A DNA stretch of 64,000 bases from VRUE01 sp963715625 (GCA_963715625.1 OY970260.1:1612001-1676000); one strand, 5' to 3'. Counted from the first letter of the stretch, positions 41,610-50,761 are shown. Made by a program: numbers and translations. The notes: a model not told the origin generated them from the letters alone.

Positions 41610-43310
41610 GTGGCGGAGTTCGACGGAGGGGAGACGGGGGCAGACGAGACGAGCGCAACGCCGACGCGCTTCTGCCACTCCTGCGGTACCAAGCTGAGCG
41701 ATCCGGTCGGCCGCTTCTGTCAGAGCTGCGGGGCCGAGGTCGGCTCGGGTGCCGAGACAGGAGCTGCCCCTGAGCCGGGCGAGTCATCCGGGCCCACTGC
41801 GCAGGAGCCGGCTCAAGATCCCGAGCCAGCGCCCGAAGGCGCCGACGACTCAGCTGGCGAGCCCCCCTCGAGCCCTGAGCCTCCCAACAGGAAGCGCTCG
41901 CGCTGGTGGGTACTCGCCCTCCTCGCCATCGTGGCCGTGATCGCGGCCGGCGTGATCCTGCTCACGGGAGGCTCCAGCGGCTCCAAGAAGTCCAGCCAGG
42001 AAGGTGGCATCACGACGCTGCCGAGCCCCGGTGAGCTGCCGCCGCGAACGGTGGCGATCATCAGTCACGTATCGAGTGCGCTGGGGACGGTCACCCGCGC
42101 GGAGCTAGCTCACGCGATCGCGCAGAGCGCCGCGAGCGCCGGGCTCGGCTCGCCGCCGAGGCCCGGCAGCAGCAAGTACGAGGAAACTGCGGACTCCGCC
42201 CTCGAAACGCTCCTGCAGTCAATCTGGATACAGGGTGAGGCAGCGGACCTGGGCCTCGACATCACATCGAGTGAAATCGCTGCGGAACGCGCGAAGGTCA
42301 AGCGGGAATCCTTCAAGAGCGAGGCCCAGTACCGAAAGTTCCTCGTCGAATCTCACTACACCGAGTCCGACGTTCGCGAACGGGTCAAGAGTCAGATCCT
42401 CTCCGAAAAGATCCGGGAAAGGATCGAGGGAAAAGTGAAGGCCCCGACGAGCGACGAGATCGCCCGTTACTACGACAGCAACAAGCAGGCCCAATTCAGA
42501 ACGCCCGCCCATGGGTCGAGCCCGGCTCACGTTCAGCCGCTCGCGGCAGTGAGCGCGGAGATCCGCCGCCAGCTGAAGCAGCAGGCAGAACAGAAAGACT
42601 TCACCGATTTCACTACGCGCTTCTCCAATAAGTGGCGCTCACGCACCGTCTGCCTGCCGATATACGCGATCAAAGACTGCTCGAACGGTCCCGCCCTGGA
42701 TGAACCCTCGCAATCGGGAAGCAGCGAAACCGCCACCGGGGGAGCTCATCGCTCCGACTCCGCCGCCTGCAGCGAACATACGGAAGCGCCGAGCGGGGCC
42801 AAGAGCTACCCCTGCCCGGACTTCGAAGAAACCCTGCCCGCCGGCTCGACGGCGGCCGTGAAGACCAACTTCGGCACCTTCACGATCGAACTCGCCACCG
42901 AAGAAGCGCCGCTGACGAGCACCTCCTTCGCCTATCTGGCGGAAAAGGGCTTCTACAACGGGCTGACCTTCCACCGCGTCGTCCCCGGGTTCGTGATCCA
43001 GGGCGGCGACCCGCTCGGCACCGGCCGCGGCGGCCCCGGCTACAGCGTCGTCGAGAAGCCGCCCAAAGACCTGACCTATCCCCGTGGCGTAGTCGCTATG
43101 GCGAAGGCCGCGACCGAGCCGGCGGGCACCTCCGGCAGTCAGTTCTTCGTCGTAACCGGCGCTGATGCCGGTCTGCCGCCCGAATACGCCCTGCTCGGCA
43201 GGGTCGGGCAGGGCATGGGAACCGTGACCAAGATCGGCAAGCTCCCCACTGCCGGGGAAAAGCCGAAAGAGCGCGTGGTGATGGAAGAAGTCACGATCGG
43301 GAGAGGCTAG
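41610..43310 (+). CDS. Zinc-ribbon / SurA-like / cyclophilin fusion foldase
   Basis: 566 residues from the GTG at 41610. Cytosolic N-terminus with a zinc ribbon (FCHSCGTKLSDPVGRFCQSC), an acidic Pro-rich linker and one membrane helix (WWVLALLAIVAVIAAGVILL). Outside the membrane lies a SurA/PrsA-like helical chaperone domain (about 145-320: LETLLQSIWIQGEAADLGLD, ARVKSQILSEKI-type helices). A cyclophilin-type peptidyl-prolyl isomerase domain follows at about 405-566 (GTFTIELATEEAPLTSTSFA, FHRVVPGFVIQGGDP, GTSGSQFFV). Combines both foldase types with a cytosolic ribbon, which is unusual. Likely assists folding of exported proteins. Confidence 0.85.
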   Translation: MAEFDGGETGADETSATPTRFCHSCGTKLSDPVGRFCQSCGAEVGSGAETGAAPEPGESSGPTAQEPAQDPEPAPEGADDSAGEPPSSPEPPNRKRSRWWVLALLAIVAVIAAGVILLTGGSSGSKKSSQEGGITTLPSPGELPPRTVAIISHVSSALGTVTRAELAHAIAQSAASAGLGSPPRPGSSKYEETADSALETLLQSIWIQGEAADLGLDITSSEIAAERAKVKRESFKSEAQYRKFLVESHYTESDVRERVKSQILSEKIRERIEGKVKAPTSDEIARYYDSNKQAQFRTPAHGSSPAHVQPLAAVSAEIRRQLKQQAEQKDFTDFTTRFSNKWRSRTVCLPIYAIKDCSNGPALDEPSQSGSSETATGGAHRSDSAACSEHTEAPSGAKSYPCPDFEETLPAGSTAAVKTNFGTFTIELATEEAPLTSTSFAYLAEKGFYNGLTFHRVVPGFVIQGGDPLGTGRGGPGYSVVEKPPKDLTYPRGVVAMAKAATEPAGTSGSQFFVVTGADAGLPPEYALLGRVGQGMGTVTKIGKLPTAGEKPKERVVMEEVTIGRG

Positions 43311-43458
43311 CGCGCGCGATGACCAACGGCCGACGTTTGACACAGGTCACCCGATTTCGAACTGCGCGGCGGGCAGTAAGGCCCCACCAGTCCCTTGGGC
43401 GCGCGGCCTGGAGGGGGAGGGATGAGAGAATCGCGATCACTGCCATGGGGCAACTGCC

Positions 43459-43980
43459 TTGAGCTCTGAAGAGAATCCAGCTACGTCCGTCTACTGCGGG
43501 GGCTGCGGCGCGAAGATCGCCAGCGCCGCCAAGTTCTGCGCCAGCTGCGGCACAGACCAATCCCAGTTCGCCGACGCTGCCCCTGAGAGCCCTCCAACCG
43601 AGGCTTCAAGCGCCCCCGCCTTCGTCTCGAGTACGGATGCGCAGGCGACGGAAGCTGCCCCGCCAGCTGCAACCGCCGCCCCGGCGGCGACAGGTGCTGC
43701 TGTTGCCGAGCCCCTCGCCCCGAGTACCATCTCTCCTGCCACGGCACCCCCCGTCCGCTCCTCCTCCGCGGGGCCCGAGAGGGGCTCGGTTCTGACGTCG
43801 CCCTGGCGAACGCCAGCCGGCCACCGGCGATCGGTCGCCTGGATCTACTACGCGCTGATCGCGGTTGGGGCCCTGATACTCGGCTTCCAGCACCCCTCAT
43901 TCCTGCTCGTCGCGATTGTCGCCGGCTTCTACTCGACCTACCTCTTTCGCGGGGGAAGGTTCGTTATCTGGTTCTGGTAG
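43459..43980 (+). CDS. N-terminal zinc-ribbon, two-TM protein
   Basis: 173 residues from the TTG at 43459 (no better start). Zinc ribbon YCGGCGAKIASAAKFCASCG, a long Ala/Pro/Thr-rich linker, then two membrane helices at the C-terminus (WIYYALIAVGALILGFQHPS, FLLVAIVAGFYSTYLF). Unknown function. Layout repeats that of the 40650 and 49009 proteins. Confidence 0.7.
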   Translation: MSSEENPATSVYCGGCGAKIASAAKFCASCGTDQSQFADAAPESPPTEASSAPAFVSSTDAQATEAAPPAATAAPAATGAAVAEPLAPSTISPATAPPVRSSSAGPERGSVLTSPWRTPAGHRRSVAWIYYALIAVGALILGFQHPSFLLVAIVAGFYSTYLFRGGRFVIWFW

Positions 43981-44139
43981 GGCACCGCGCTTCCTAAGCT
44001 GAGACCTTCTCGAATGGATGATTCGACTATGGGAAGGCTATTCGCGAACCCTCGGCGTCAGCGGCGCCCAATGGTCTGTTGCCCGCTCGGCGCGGACCCG
44101 CTCTGCCTGCTCAACTAGCCTCGCAGGTCCTGATGCGAT

Positions 44140-44409
44140 TTAGCTGCAACTGAACTCGATTGCATCGTTGACGCCGCTGCTCTCCATCGCCGTTTTCCAG
44201 TCAGCTACGGCCTTTTCGCAGTCGTCCTTGGTGACCATGCAAGTGGCGGTGATGCCCGACCCCTGTTCTTCACCGTTGTATTTCGCGCACTTACCTTCGG
44301 TCAGGGGGAAGACCGGCGAGATGTCATACGTCTTCCCGCCACCCCCGCAGGCAGTTAGTGCTGCTGCCATGCTCGCCGCCGCGAGGAAAGCGAAGATTCG
44401 AGACTTCAT
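44140..44409 (-). CDS. Small lipoprotein
   Basis: 89 residues from the ATG at 44409. Signal peptide AFLAAASMAAALTAC with a lipobox cysteine. The mature part has four more Cys (GKCAKYNGEE, ATCMVTKDDCEKA, EFSCS), probably two disulfides. Resembles small DUF4333-like or unnamed actinobacterial lipoproteins but no family is certain. 60 bp downstream of the ABC transporter and on the same strand. Confidence 0.72.
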   Translation of the reverse strand: MKSRIFAFLAAASMAAALTACGGGGKTYDISPVFPLTEGKCAKYNGEEQGSGITATCMVTKDDCEKAVADWKTAMESSGVNDAIEFSCS

Positions 44410-44474
44410 CGTCCAACTCCTTGTCGTCATTGTTGGCACCCCACTTCAGCTGAGACCCCATGCGGAACGCTGAC

Positions 44475-46307
44475 CTATCCGGCTGCCTGGCTCGCGTACT
44501 GCTGGCGGCGCAGCTCCAGCCTCCGCTGCCACCACTGGCGGGCCTGCTGCCACCAGGTGTCCTCGAAAGACGGGCGCAGGCGAGCCTGAAGGACGATCGC
44601 ACAGACGGCGATCATCAGCAGTAGCGCCATGGCGACCTGCAGCTCGCCGTGGTTGAAGAAGTTGGAGCTGTAGGGGCTGATGGCTTCATATTCGGCGTTG
44701 GAGGCGATGCGGGCGTTCATCCCGATCGCGTTGCCGACGCCGGCGAAGCCCCACTGCGCAGCGATCAGATGTGAGAGCCACTGAATCGGCTGCCCCAGGT
44801 CTTTGGTCGTGACGATCGCGCCCGCGAAGAGCAGCTGGGGCAAGAGGATCAGGGGCAGGAAGCTCGTCGCCTGGTTCTCGCTACGGGCGAAGGCCGAGAG
44901 GGTGAGGCCGAAGCCCATCCCAACCCAGCTGACCAGCACGCAGATCTGGAGCACGTGCAGCTCGGCGTTTGCCGGGGGGTTGCCGAGCGGGCGAAGGGCG
45001 AAGACGATCCAGATGAAGAGAACGGTCTGCACCGCGGTGACCGCGCCGATCACCAGCCCCTTGGAGAGCAGGTAGGCCTCGGTGCGCACCCCGGTCGCAA
45101 GCTCGCGCGTCAGCACGCTGCGCTCGGCGACTATCTGGCGGACCGAGGAGATCGAGCCGAACCACAGCGCCACCGTCACCATCAGGAAGGCGAGCTGGGC
45201 GCTTTGCGCGGCATGGGCGGCTTCGCCCGCTTCGTTGTAGGAGAAGACATCGGAGTGAAAGAGAAAGGCGGCGCCAAGCCCGAGGATCAGCACCTGCGCG
45301 GCGAGGATCGTCGCATTGCGCCGGTCGCGGAGGAAGAGGATCGAGTAGCGGCGGACCAGGATCCTCACTTGGGGCAGGATTCGCCGTCGCGGGATCCCCC
45401 TCGAGGAGGCAAGGCGCGGCGGCGCGATCGGCGCCTCGACTTGCTTCTGGGGCCGCTCGACTTCCTCGGCCTCGTCGGCGAGCTTCGCGTAGACCTCCTC
45501 GACCCGCTCGACCCCAAAGGCCGCAGGCGCCCCCTGGGGTGGGCCGATGTAGGCGAGACGGCCGCCCGGCGCCATCACGGCCACCCGATCGCAGAGGTCG
45601 AGGCTTTGGGTCGCGTGGGTGACCAGGAGCACCCCTTGTCCGCGGTCGGCGAGCCGGCGGGTCAGCTCCATCAGCCGTCGCTCGAGCCCAGGGTCGAGGC
45701 CGGTCGTCGGCTCGTCGAGCAGGAGCAGTTCCGGACCGCTGATCAGCTCGAGGGCGACCGCTGCCCGCTTGCGCTGTCCGCCGGAGAGGTTGCCGATGCG
45801 GCGATCGCCGATGTCATCGAGGCCGACTTGCTCGAGCACCCCGGAGATCGCCGCCTCGCGTTCCTCCTTGGTGTGACCTTCGGGCAAGCGCAGACGCGCA
45901 GCGAAGGTGAGCGCCTCCTCGATGCTGAGGAGGTGGTGCAGCGTGTCGTCCTGGGGGACGTAGCCGATGTCGGCCTGGCGCAGCCCGACGTCCTCACCGC
46001 GAACCGAGACGGTGCCGGCGCTCGCGGGGCGGATGCCTCCCAGCGTCTTCAGCAGCGTGCTCTTGCCCGAGCCGCTGGGGCCGACGATCGCGACCAGTTC
46101 GCCGGGCTCAAGCGTGAAGGAGGTCGGCTGCAGGAGGGTGGTGGCACCGGCGATGACCTCTATGCCCTGCGCTTCCAGGAGGCCATTCTGGGGCTGCGCC
46201 GGTGCTGGTGACTCGACATTCGTTTGCACTGCCCCACAGGCCTCGCAGAATTTCCAGTCAGGCTGGATCTCAGCGCCGCAACTGGTGCAAAACGCCCCCG
46301 TCGTCAT
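44475..46307 (-). CDS. ABCG-like ABC transporter with N-terminal zinc ribbon
   Basis: 610 residues. Zinc ribbon FCTSCGAEIQPDWKFCEACG at residues 6-25. ABC domain at about 45-265: Walker A GPSGSGKST, signature LSGGQRKR, Walker B LLLLDEPTTGLD. A six-helix ABC-2-type membrane domain (about 325-585) follows in the same chain, the ABCG half-transporter order. It probably dimerises and exports an unknown substrate. A zinc ribbon on such a transporter is atypical and shared with its neighbours. Intact; ATG at 46307. Confidence 0.88.
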   Translation of the reverse strand: MTTGAFCTSCGAEIQPDWKFCEACGAVQTNVESPAPAQPQNGLLEAQGIEVIAGATTLLQPTSFTLEPGELVAIVGPSGSGKSTLLKTLGGIRPASAGTVSVRGEDVGLRQADIGYVPQDDTLHHLLSIEEALTFAARLRLPEGHTKEEREAAISGVLEQVGLDDIGDRRIGNLSGGQRKRAAVALELISGPELLLLDEPTTGLDPGLERRLMELTRRLADRGQGVLLVTHATQSLDLCDRVAVMAPGGRLAYIGPPQGAPAAFGVERVEEVYAKLADEAEEVERPQKQVEAPIAPPRLASSRGIPRRRILPQVRILVRRYSILFLRDRRNATILAAQVLILGLGAAFLFHSDVFSYNEAGEAAHAAQSAQLAFLMVTVALWFGSISSVRQIVAERSVLTRELATGVRTEAYLLSKGLVIGAVTAVQTVLFIWIVFALRPLGNPPANAELHVLQICVLVSWVGMGFGLTLSAFARSENQATSFLPLILLPQLLFAGAIVTTKDLGQPIQWLSHLIAAQWGFAGVGNAIGMNARIASNAEYEAISPYSSNFFNHGELQVAMALLLMIAVCAIVLQARLRPSFEDTWWQQARQWWQRRLELRRQQYASQAAG

Positions 46308-46377
46308 CGCGGGCGTGAGCCTACAGGGAGGATCGGTGCGTGCAGCATCCCGAGCGTGTCGCTAGGCTTGCGGCGTC

Positions 46378-46869
46378 TTGAGCAGGCTGGGGTCGACAAA
46401 CCCGCGCAACTTGGGTGCCTCAGCGCTGCTCGTCGTCGTGCTGGTGGGATTGGTCGTCGGTTGCGGCGGCTCCGAACGCAGCCCCGAAGCCTACTGCCGG
46501 GCCTTTTACGAAACGGCCGCTCCGATCCGCAAGTCCTACGTGGAAGCAGGCAACGAAGTCGAAAAGGATCCGCTGCAGTCGATCGTCACCCTGCTTGGCT
46601 CTCCGGGAGACCTGAGCGTGATCTTCGACTCGATGGTCGCCCACGCTCCCGATGACATCCGCGCCGACACCGAAGCCGCACGAGACGCGATGAAGAAGGA
46701 GCAGGAAGCCGTCGGCGAAGGTCTCTCGGACCTGCTGGGCGCGCTCGGCAAGAGCCTCGGCGCCGGCCTTACTTCCTCGGGGTCCTTCAATCGGGTTGAC
46801 CAATACCTGGACGAACACTGCCCAGTCAACTCGGAATTCGCACAGAAGATCATCAGCGAATCTGAATGA
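46378..46869 (+). CDS. Lipoprotein, helical
   Basis: 163 residues from the TTG at 46378. Lipoprotein signal ending LVVGCGG (about residue 29). The mature protein is largely helical (EAYCRAFYETAAPIRKSYVE, ARDAMKKEQEAVGEG). Probably held at the outer face of the membrane. The stop overlaps the next start (ATGA), so they are coupled. No family recognised. Confidence 0.7.
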   Translation: MSRLGSTNPRNLGASALLVVVLVGLVVGCGGSERSPEAYCRAFYETAAPIRKSYVEAGNEVEKDPLQSIVTLLGSPGDLSVIFDSMVAHAPDDIRADTEAARDAMKKEQEAVGEGLSDLLGALGKSLGAGLTSSGSFNRVDQYLDEHCPVNSEFAQKIISESE

Positions 46870-47954
46870 CCGCCGAGGACAAACAGCGACCCACCGGCGA
46901 AGAGCGCACCTGCCAGCGATGCGGGGAGCAACTGGCGCCCGGGGCGACCTTCTGTCGCTCCTGCGGGACGAAATACGAGCCGCCGGTCGCGCCCGAGCCA
47001 GACGTCGACGCAGAGAAGACCGAGGTGCGGGATGCAGTGCCCACAACGGTGATGCAGGCGGCGCCGAGCTGTGGCAAGTGCGGGGCGACCCTAGCTCCGA
47101 GCAGTGCGTTTTGCCGCGCCTGCGGGACCTCGGTCGCAGCGGACGTGGCCGCGACTCAGAAGCTCGACCCCGCCCCGGCTGCACCCCCGCCACCTCGGTC
47201 GCGACCCGTCCCTCCGTCGCCACCCTCTCCGCCGACTCCTCCGGCGCCACCGCCTGCGGCGCCGGCTTCCCCCGTGGGTGCAGCAGGCGGGCGGAGCAAG
47301 ACCCCGTTCATCATCGGCGCGCTCGTCCTCCTGCTCGGCGCCGGGGTGGCGGTCGCGATCGTGGCGAGCAAGAGCTCGAACGCGAGCGACCCGACCACCG
47401 TCGAACAGGTGGGGATCCCGGCTACCGAAGCCGGCGATGAAGAAGAAGAACCGGGAGGCGAAATGGTCGAAACCGAAGAAGAACCGGTGGAAGCCGAAGA
47501 AGATGTGAGCTCCTCGGGATTCCCGGAAATCTCGCGGGCGCAGATGAACGAAGAAATCACCTCGCTGCTTGAGGGCTACCACGAAGACGTGGTGGAAGAA
47601 GACTTCCAGGGAGCGTGGGCCATGCTCTCCCCGCGCAAGCGCCGGCAGTACCTGCGGGAATATGGCTACCAAAAGTGGGCCGCCGCTCAGGCAAGCCTCT
47701 CGCCCTACCTCCAGCCATACGGGCTGGAAGCCAACGTGGTCTCCCTCGAAAGCGAAGGGGTCGCGCGTGTCGACGTAACCGGGATGGACTGGAGCAAGCC
47801 AGGGGCGCCGTGCTCGGAATGGTCGGGGCTGACCTGGGTCAAGTACGAAGGCGGCGAATGGACCTATGACCCCGGGTACTCGACGACGTCGGCCCGGCGC
47901 GCCACCTGGCGGCCACGCAGCGCTCGGTTGCTTGGAGGCAACTGCGCGGAATGA
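46866..47954 (+). CDS. Double zinc-ribbon, single-TM protein with extracellular domain
   Basis: 362 residues. Two ribbons: CQRCGEQLAPGATFCRSCG and CGKCGATLAPSSAFCRACG. A Pro-rich linker (about 105-140), one membrane helix (PFIIGALVLLLGAGVAVAIV) and a Glu-rich spacer follow. The extracytoplasmic domain at about 225-362 resembles an NTF2-like fold (NEEITSLLEGYHEDVVEEDF ... MLSPRKRRQYLREYGY). Architecture suggests transmission across the membrane between an external domain and a zinc-ribbon partner (inference). Coupled to both neighbours by ATGA. Confidence 0.78.
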   Translation: MTAEDKQRPTGEERTCQRCGEQLAPGATFCRSCGTKYEPPVAPEPDVDAEKTEVRDAVPTTVMQAAPSCGKCGATLAPSSAFCRACGTSVAADVAATQKLDPAPAAPPPPRSRPVPPSPPSPPTPPAPPPAAPASPVGAAGGRSKTPFIIGALVLLLGAGVAVAIVASKSSNASDPTTVEQVGIPATEAGDEEEEPGGEMVETEEEPVEAEEDVSSSGFPEISRAQMNEEITSLLEGYHEDVVEEDFQGAWAMLSPRKRRQYLREYGYQKWAAAQASLSPYLQPYGLEANVVSLESEGVARVDVTGMDWSKPGAPCSEWSGLTWVKYEGGEWTYDPGYSTTSARRATWRPRSARLLGGNCAE

Positions 47955-48994
47955 GGCCCGGCCTGAGCCGCGGCGCCGCCGCGCTGTTGGTGCTGGTGGC
48001 GATCGCGGGCGTCGCGGGCTACCTCTACGGCTCCAGTCGCAGGAGCTCTTCGGAGGCCCACTCTTCTGAGGCCCCGGTCAAGGTGCACCCCCGGCGCTCC
48101 TCGCGCGAAGCTGCGCAGCGGGCTCGGCTCGGGGCGGAGCTGCAGCGCGGCGTCAATGCGGCGGCCGGGCTGGGTGGCACTGCCGAGGCCGCGATCATGC
48201 TCGACGGCTGGCCGACGCCGGTCATCGCCAGCTCAGAGGTGCGCGGGGAAGAGCGGTTCATGCGCATGTGGAGCATGAGCAAGGTGGGGACCATGGTCGC
48301 GGTCCTGCACGGCCTTGGCTGGGGGCACCGACCCGGACGGCCGATCTCACCCGAGCTAGACGAAGCCCTGCACGGTGCGATCACGCGCTCGGAGAATTGC
48401 CGGCAGCGGCGCGTGGTGCTCGAACTGCAACGCCTCTCCGGCGGTACCGCCGCCGCGCGGCAGGCCCTCCAAAACGTCTTCCGAGACGCCGGCGCGGAGG
48501 TCAGGGCCGGCACCCAGATCGCTCCGCCCGAAGAAAACTGCGTCGACTATCTGAACACCCAGACCGATTTGGCGGAACCCCTCGCACCTGCGCTGCTGCT
48601 CGGCACCTCCACCTGGCGGGTCGGCGACGCGGCGCGCCTGGTCCACGCGCTCTCGGTCGACACCTACGGTGCCGCCGTCTCGCACGAGGTCCTGGGTCTG
48701 ATGCGCCTGCCGAAGCTGCCGAGTCGAGAGGTAAAACCAGGTGAACTGACCGCCCCGCTGAATTGGGGCGCCGGCGAATCGCTGCCAAAGGGGATCCCCT
48801 ACAAGGCCGGGTGGGGCGGCAGCCTCAACGGCAACTTCCTCGCGGGCCAGATCGCGCTCGCCGATCTGCCTGGAATCGGCCGCGCGGCGCTTGTCGCCGT
48901 GTTTCACCCCGACGAGCAGCCCTCGCGTGACGATCCCGGGATAACCGCCTCACCGCAAGCGCTCGACACGATCTTCTCCTCGCTCGGAGGGTAG
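47951..48994 (+). CDS. Secreted or membrane-anchored penicillin-binding-fold protein
   Basis: 347 residues. N-terminal membrane anchor or signal (AALLVLVAIAGVAGYLYG). The serine-hydrolase triad of the beta-lactamase/DD-peptidase fold is recognisable in order: SMSK (SxxK) within MWSMSKVGT, SEN (SxN) within TRSENCRQRR, and KAGWGG in place of KTG. Spacing fits a compact class-A-like domain. Whether it cleaves peptidoglycan or only binds is unknown. Final gene of a three-gene coupled set. Confidence 0.75.
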   Translation: MRPGLSRGAAALLVLVAIAGVAGYLYGSSRRSSSEAHSSEAPVKVHPRRSSREAAQRARLGAELQRGVNAAAGLGGTAEAAIMLDGWPTPVIASSEVRGEERFMRMWSMSKVGTMVAVLHGLGWGHRPGRPISPELDEALHGAITRSENCRQRRVVLELQRLSGGTAAARQALQNVFRDAGAEVRAGTQIAPPEENCVDYLNTQTDLAEPLAPALLLGTSTWRVGDAARLVHALSVDTYGAAVSHEVLGLMRLPKLPSREVKPGELTAPLNWGAGESLPKGIPYKAGWGGSLNGNFLAGQIALADLPGIGRAALVAVFHPDEQPSRDDPGITASPQALDTIFSSLGG

Positions 48995-49008
48995 GGTTGC
49001 GCGGAGCC

Positions 49009-49764
49009 ATGGCCGAAGAGAGCACTGTTTACTGCGGTTCCTGCGGAGGGGCGCTGTCGGCCACGGCTCGTTTCTGCCGCGCCTGCGGCGCCTCCCAGGA
49101 GGACTTCACGGCAGAGCAGCCGGTGGCAACGCCGCCCGGTCCCGCACCCGCTCCACCCTTGGCGAGCCCACAGCCTCTGCAGCCCGAGCCCCCGCCCCAC
49201 CCACCCCAGCCGCTTGCGCCGAACCCCGGAGCCTGGCCCCAGTCAAACGCCACCGGCTACCCGAGCGCGACGGGCAACCGCGCTGCCGCTTACCTGGCAA
49301 TCGCGGGGGGCATCGGGATGTGCTTCATGGTGCTCTACGCGATTGTCTATGTGCCGTTGCACCACCACTTTCCCGTCGCCTTCGGTGAATCGCTGCAGCT
49401 CGGCGACCTACTGGCGTTCGGCTCCGGAGTACTAGCCGTGGTGCTCGGCGTTCTAGCACTGAGACGTGCGCCAGCGAATCCGGGCGCCACCGGCGCGGTG
49501 CTGATGCTGGCCGGTGTGGCGTCCGTCATTCTGGTGTTTGTCTGGGCCTTTCCTGAAACACTCCACCTCGACTACTACTTCGGACGGCCGTTCTATTTCG
49601 GCTTTGTCTACTTCTGCGAATTGGGCAGGGCGCACATCGGCGACGACTACGAGAACGGCTACATCCAGGTGCCGTTGCTGGTCAGCTCCGCAGGGGTGTT
49701 CGTCGCGGGTTGCCTGATGGCCTTCGCCCGTGGCCGCCGCGCGAGCGCCCCTACCTGGCGATGA
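49009..49764 (+). CDS. N-terminal zinc-ribbon, four-TM protein
   Basis: 252 residues from the ATG at 49009 (a TTG lies 12 bp upstream). Zinc ribbon YCGSCGGALSATARFCRACG, a long Pro-rich linker (about 45-85), then four membrane helices (IAGGIGMCFMVLYAIVYVPL, LLAFGSGVLAVVLGVLALRR, AVLMLAGVASVILVFVWAF, VSSAGVFVAGCLMAFA). Unknown role; it resembles the 43459 and 49882 proteins in layout. Confidence 0.75.
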   Translation: MAEESTVYCGSCGGALSATARFCRACGASQEDFTAEQPVATPPGPAPAPPLASPQPLQPEPPPHPPQPLAPNPGAWPQSNATGYPSATGNRAAAYLAIAGGIGMCFMVLYAIVYVPLHHHFPVAFGESLQLGDLLAFGSGVLAVVLGVLALRRAPANPGATGAVLMLAGVASVILVFVWAFPETLHLDYYFGRPFYFGFVYFCELGRAHIGDDYENGYIQVPLLVSSAGVFVAGCLMAFARGRRASAPTWR

Positions 49765-49945
49765 GCGACGGCACGACGTTGACTCCGCGGCGCCGGCAGG
49801 GGGCGGGCGGATCTGTCAGGAGTGTGGGCATTCGCTGTCTGGGGGCGCAGCCTTCTGCCGCAGTTGCGGCGCTCGAGCAGGTCAGCTCCCAGGGACAGCG
49901 ACCTGGGCCTGTTGGTGTCCGCACTTCCTGCAGAAGCGATCCTGA
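49730..49945 (+). CDS. Small zinc-ribbon ORF overlapping two genes
   Basis: 71 codons. It contains a full ribbon, CQECGHSLSGGAAFCRSCGA, then CWCPHFLQKRS. It begins inside the end of the 49009 gene and its 3' end overlaps, on the opposite strand, the C-terminal ribbon codons of the 49882 gene. It could be a remnant of a truncated ribbon protein rather than an expressed gene. No ribosome-binding site of note. Confidence 0.4.
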   Translation: MAAARAPLPGDERRHDVDSAAPAGGGRICQECGHSLSGGAAFCRSCGARAGQLPGTATWACWCPHFLQKRS

Positions 49946-50751
49946 GGGCGGAGTTGCCCACCGCAGCCTTCGCAGAAGACCGACCGGGGATCCTCCTCGG
50001 CCGATTCCGCGCTACCTACGGCAGGCAGGTCGGCCTCCGCGGGTTGCTCGGGCTCAGGTGAGGTGGCAGGTTGCTCGGGCGGGGCGGGTGCCTCGATCCC
50101 CCCGCCGCCCGGAACGGGGGGCTCGGGCGCGACCAGAGGCACCGGTGGGCTCGGGGGCTGGGGAGGCGCGGTGGCGGTGGCGGGCGCAGAGGAGGCCGGC
50201 GCAGGCGACGCAGAAGCCGGGGTCGGTACCTGTGGCTGCGGGGGCGCGGGCGGAAGCGGAGGCGGCGGTGCAGCTGGGAAGCTGCCAGGGGTGCCCGCGC
50301 CGCTGGGCAGCAGCGCCTTCAGCCGGTTGACGGCCTCTCCGTCGGTAGCCACGTATCCGCCGGCGGCGATCCCCAGCGCGGCGAAGAAGCCAAGGAACGC
50401 GCCGGCCTCGACGCTGCCGCTGGTCGAGCCGCCCTCGATGCCAGGGGTCGAGATCGGGTCGATCAGCCGAAAGAGGATGAGCAGGGCGGAGAGGCAGCCG
50501 AGGACGAAGATGACGAGCCCCCCGGAGATCTCGCCGATACTCATCTCCCTTACCTCGGCGAAAGCGACGCCGAGCGTCGCCACGATCGAGATCGCCAAGA
50601 TGGGAGTGGTGTAGTGCAAGGACTCCCAGGCGTTCGACGCGGTATAGCTGAAGTTGAACCAGCTCAGGAACATGCAGGCAAAAAGTGCGAGCGCGGACCC
50701 CGCCGCAATCTTCTCGCCCTGACCGAGTTGCTCGATTCTCAGGTTCATCAT
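49882..50751 (-). CDS. Four-TM protein with C-terminal zinc ribbon
   Basis: 289 residues. Four membrane helices lie at about 15-135 (AAGSALALFACMFLSWF, PILAISIVATLGVAFAE, ISGGLVIFVLGCLSALLILF, AGAFLGFFAALGIAAGGYVA). A long Pro/Ala/Glu-rich linker leads to a C-terminal ribbon, VFCEGCGGQLRPQDRFCRKC. It is a mirror image of the N-terminal-ribbon proteins nearby. Function unknown; the linker suggests a flexible tether between membrane and ribbon. Confidence 0.78.
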   Translation of the reverse strand: MMNLRIEQLGQGEKIAAGSALALFACMFLSWFNFSYTASNAWESLHYTTPILAISIVATLGVAFAEVREMSIGEISGGLVIFVLGCLSALLILFRLIDPISTPGIEGGSTSGSVEAGAFLGFFAALGIAAGGYVATDGEAVNRLKALLPSGAGTPGSFPAAPPPPLPPAPPQPQVPTPASASPAPASSAPATATAPPQPPSPPVPLVAPEPPVPGGGGIEAPAPPEQPATSPEPEQPAEADLPAVGSAESAEEDPRSVFCEGCGGQLRPQDRFCRKCGHQQAQVAVPGS

Positions 50752-50761
50752 CCTCGCCCTC

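Noticed and set aside
44955..46211. 418-residue plus-strand ORF opposite the ABC transporter
   Set aside because: Antisense to Walker and signature motifs of the transporter.
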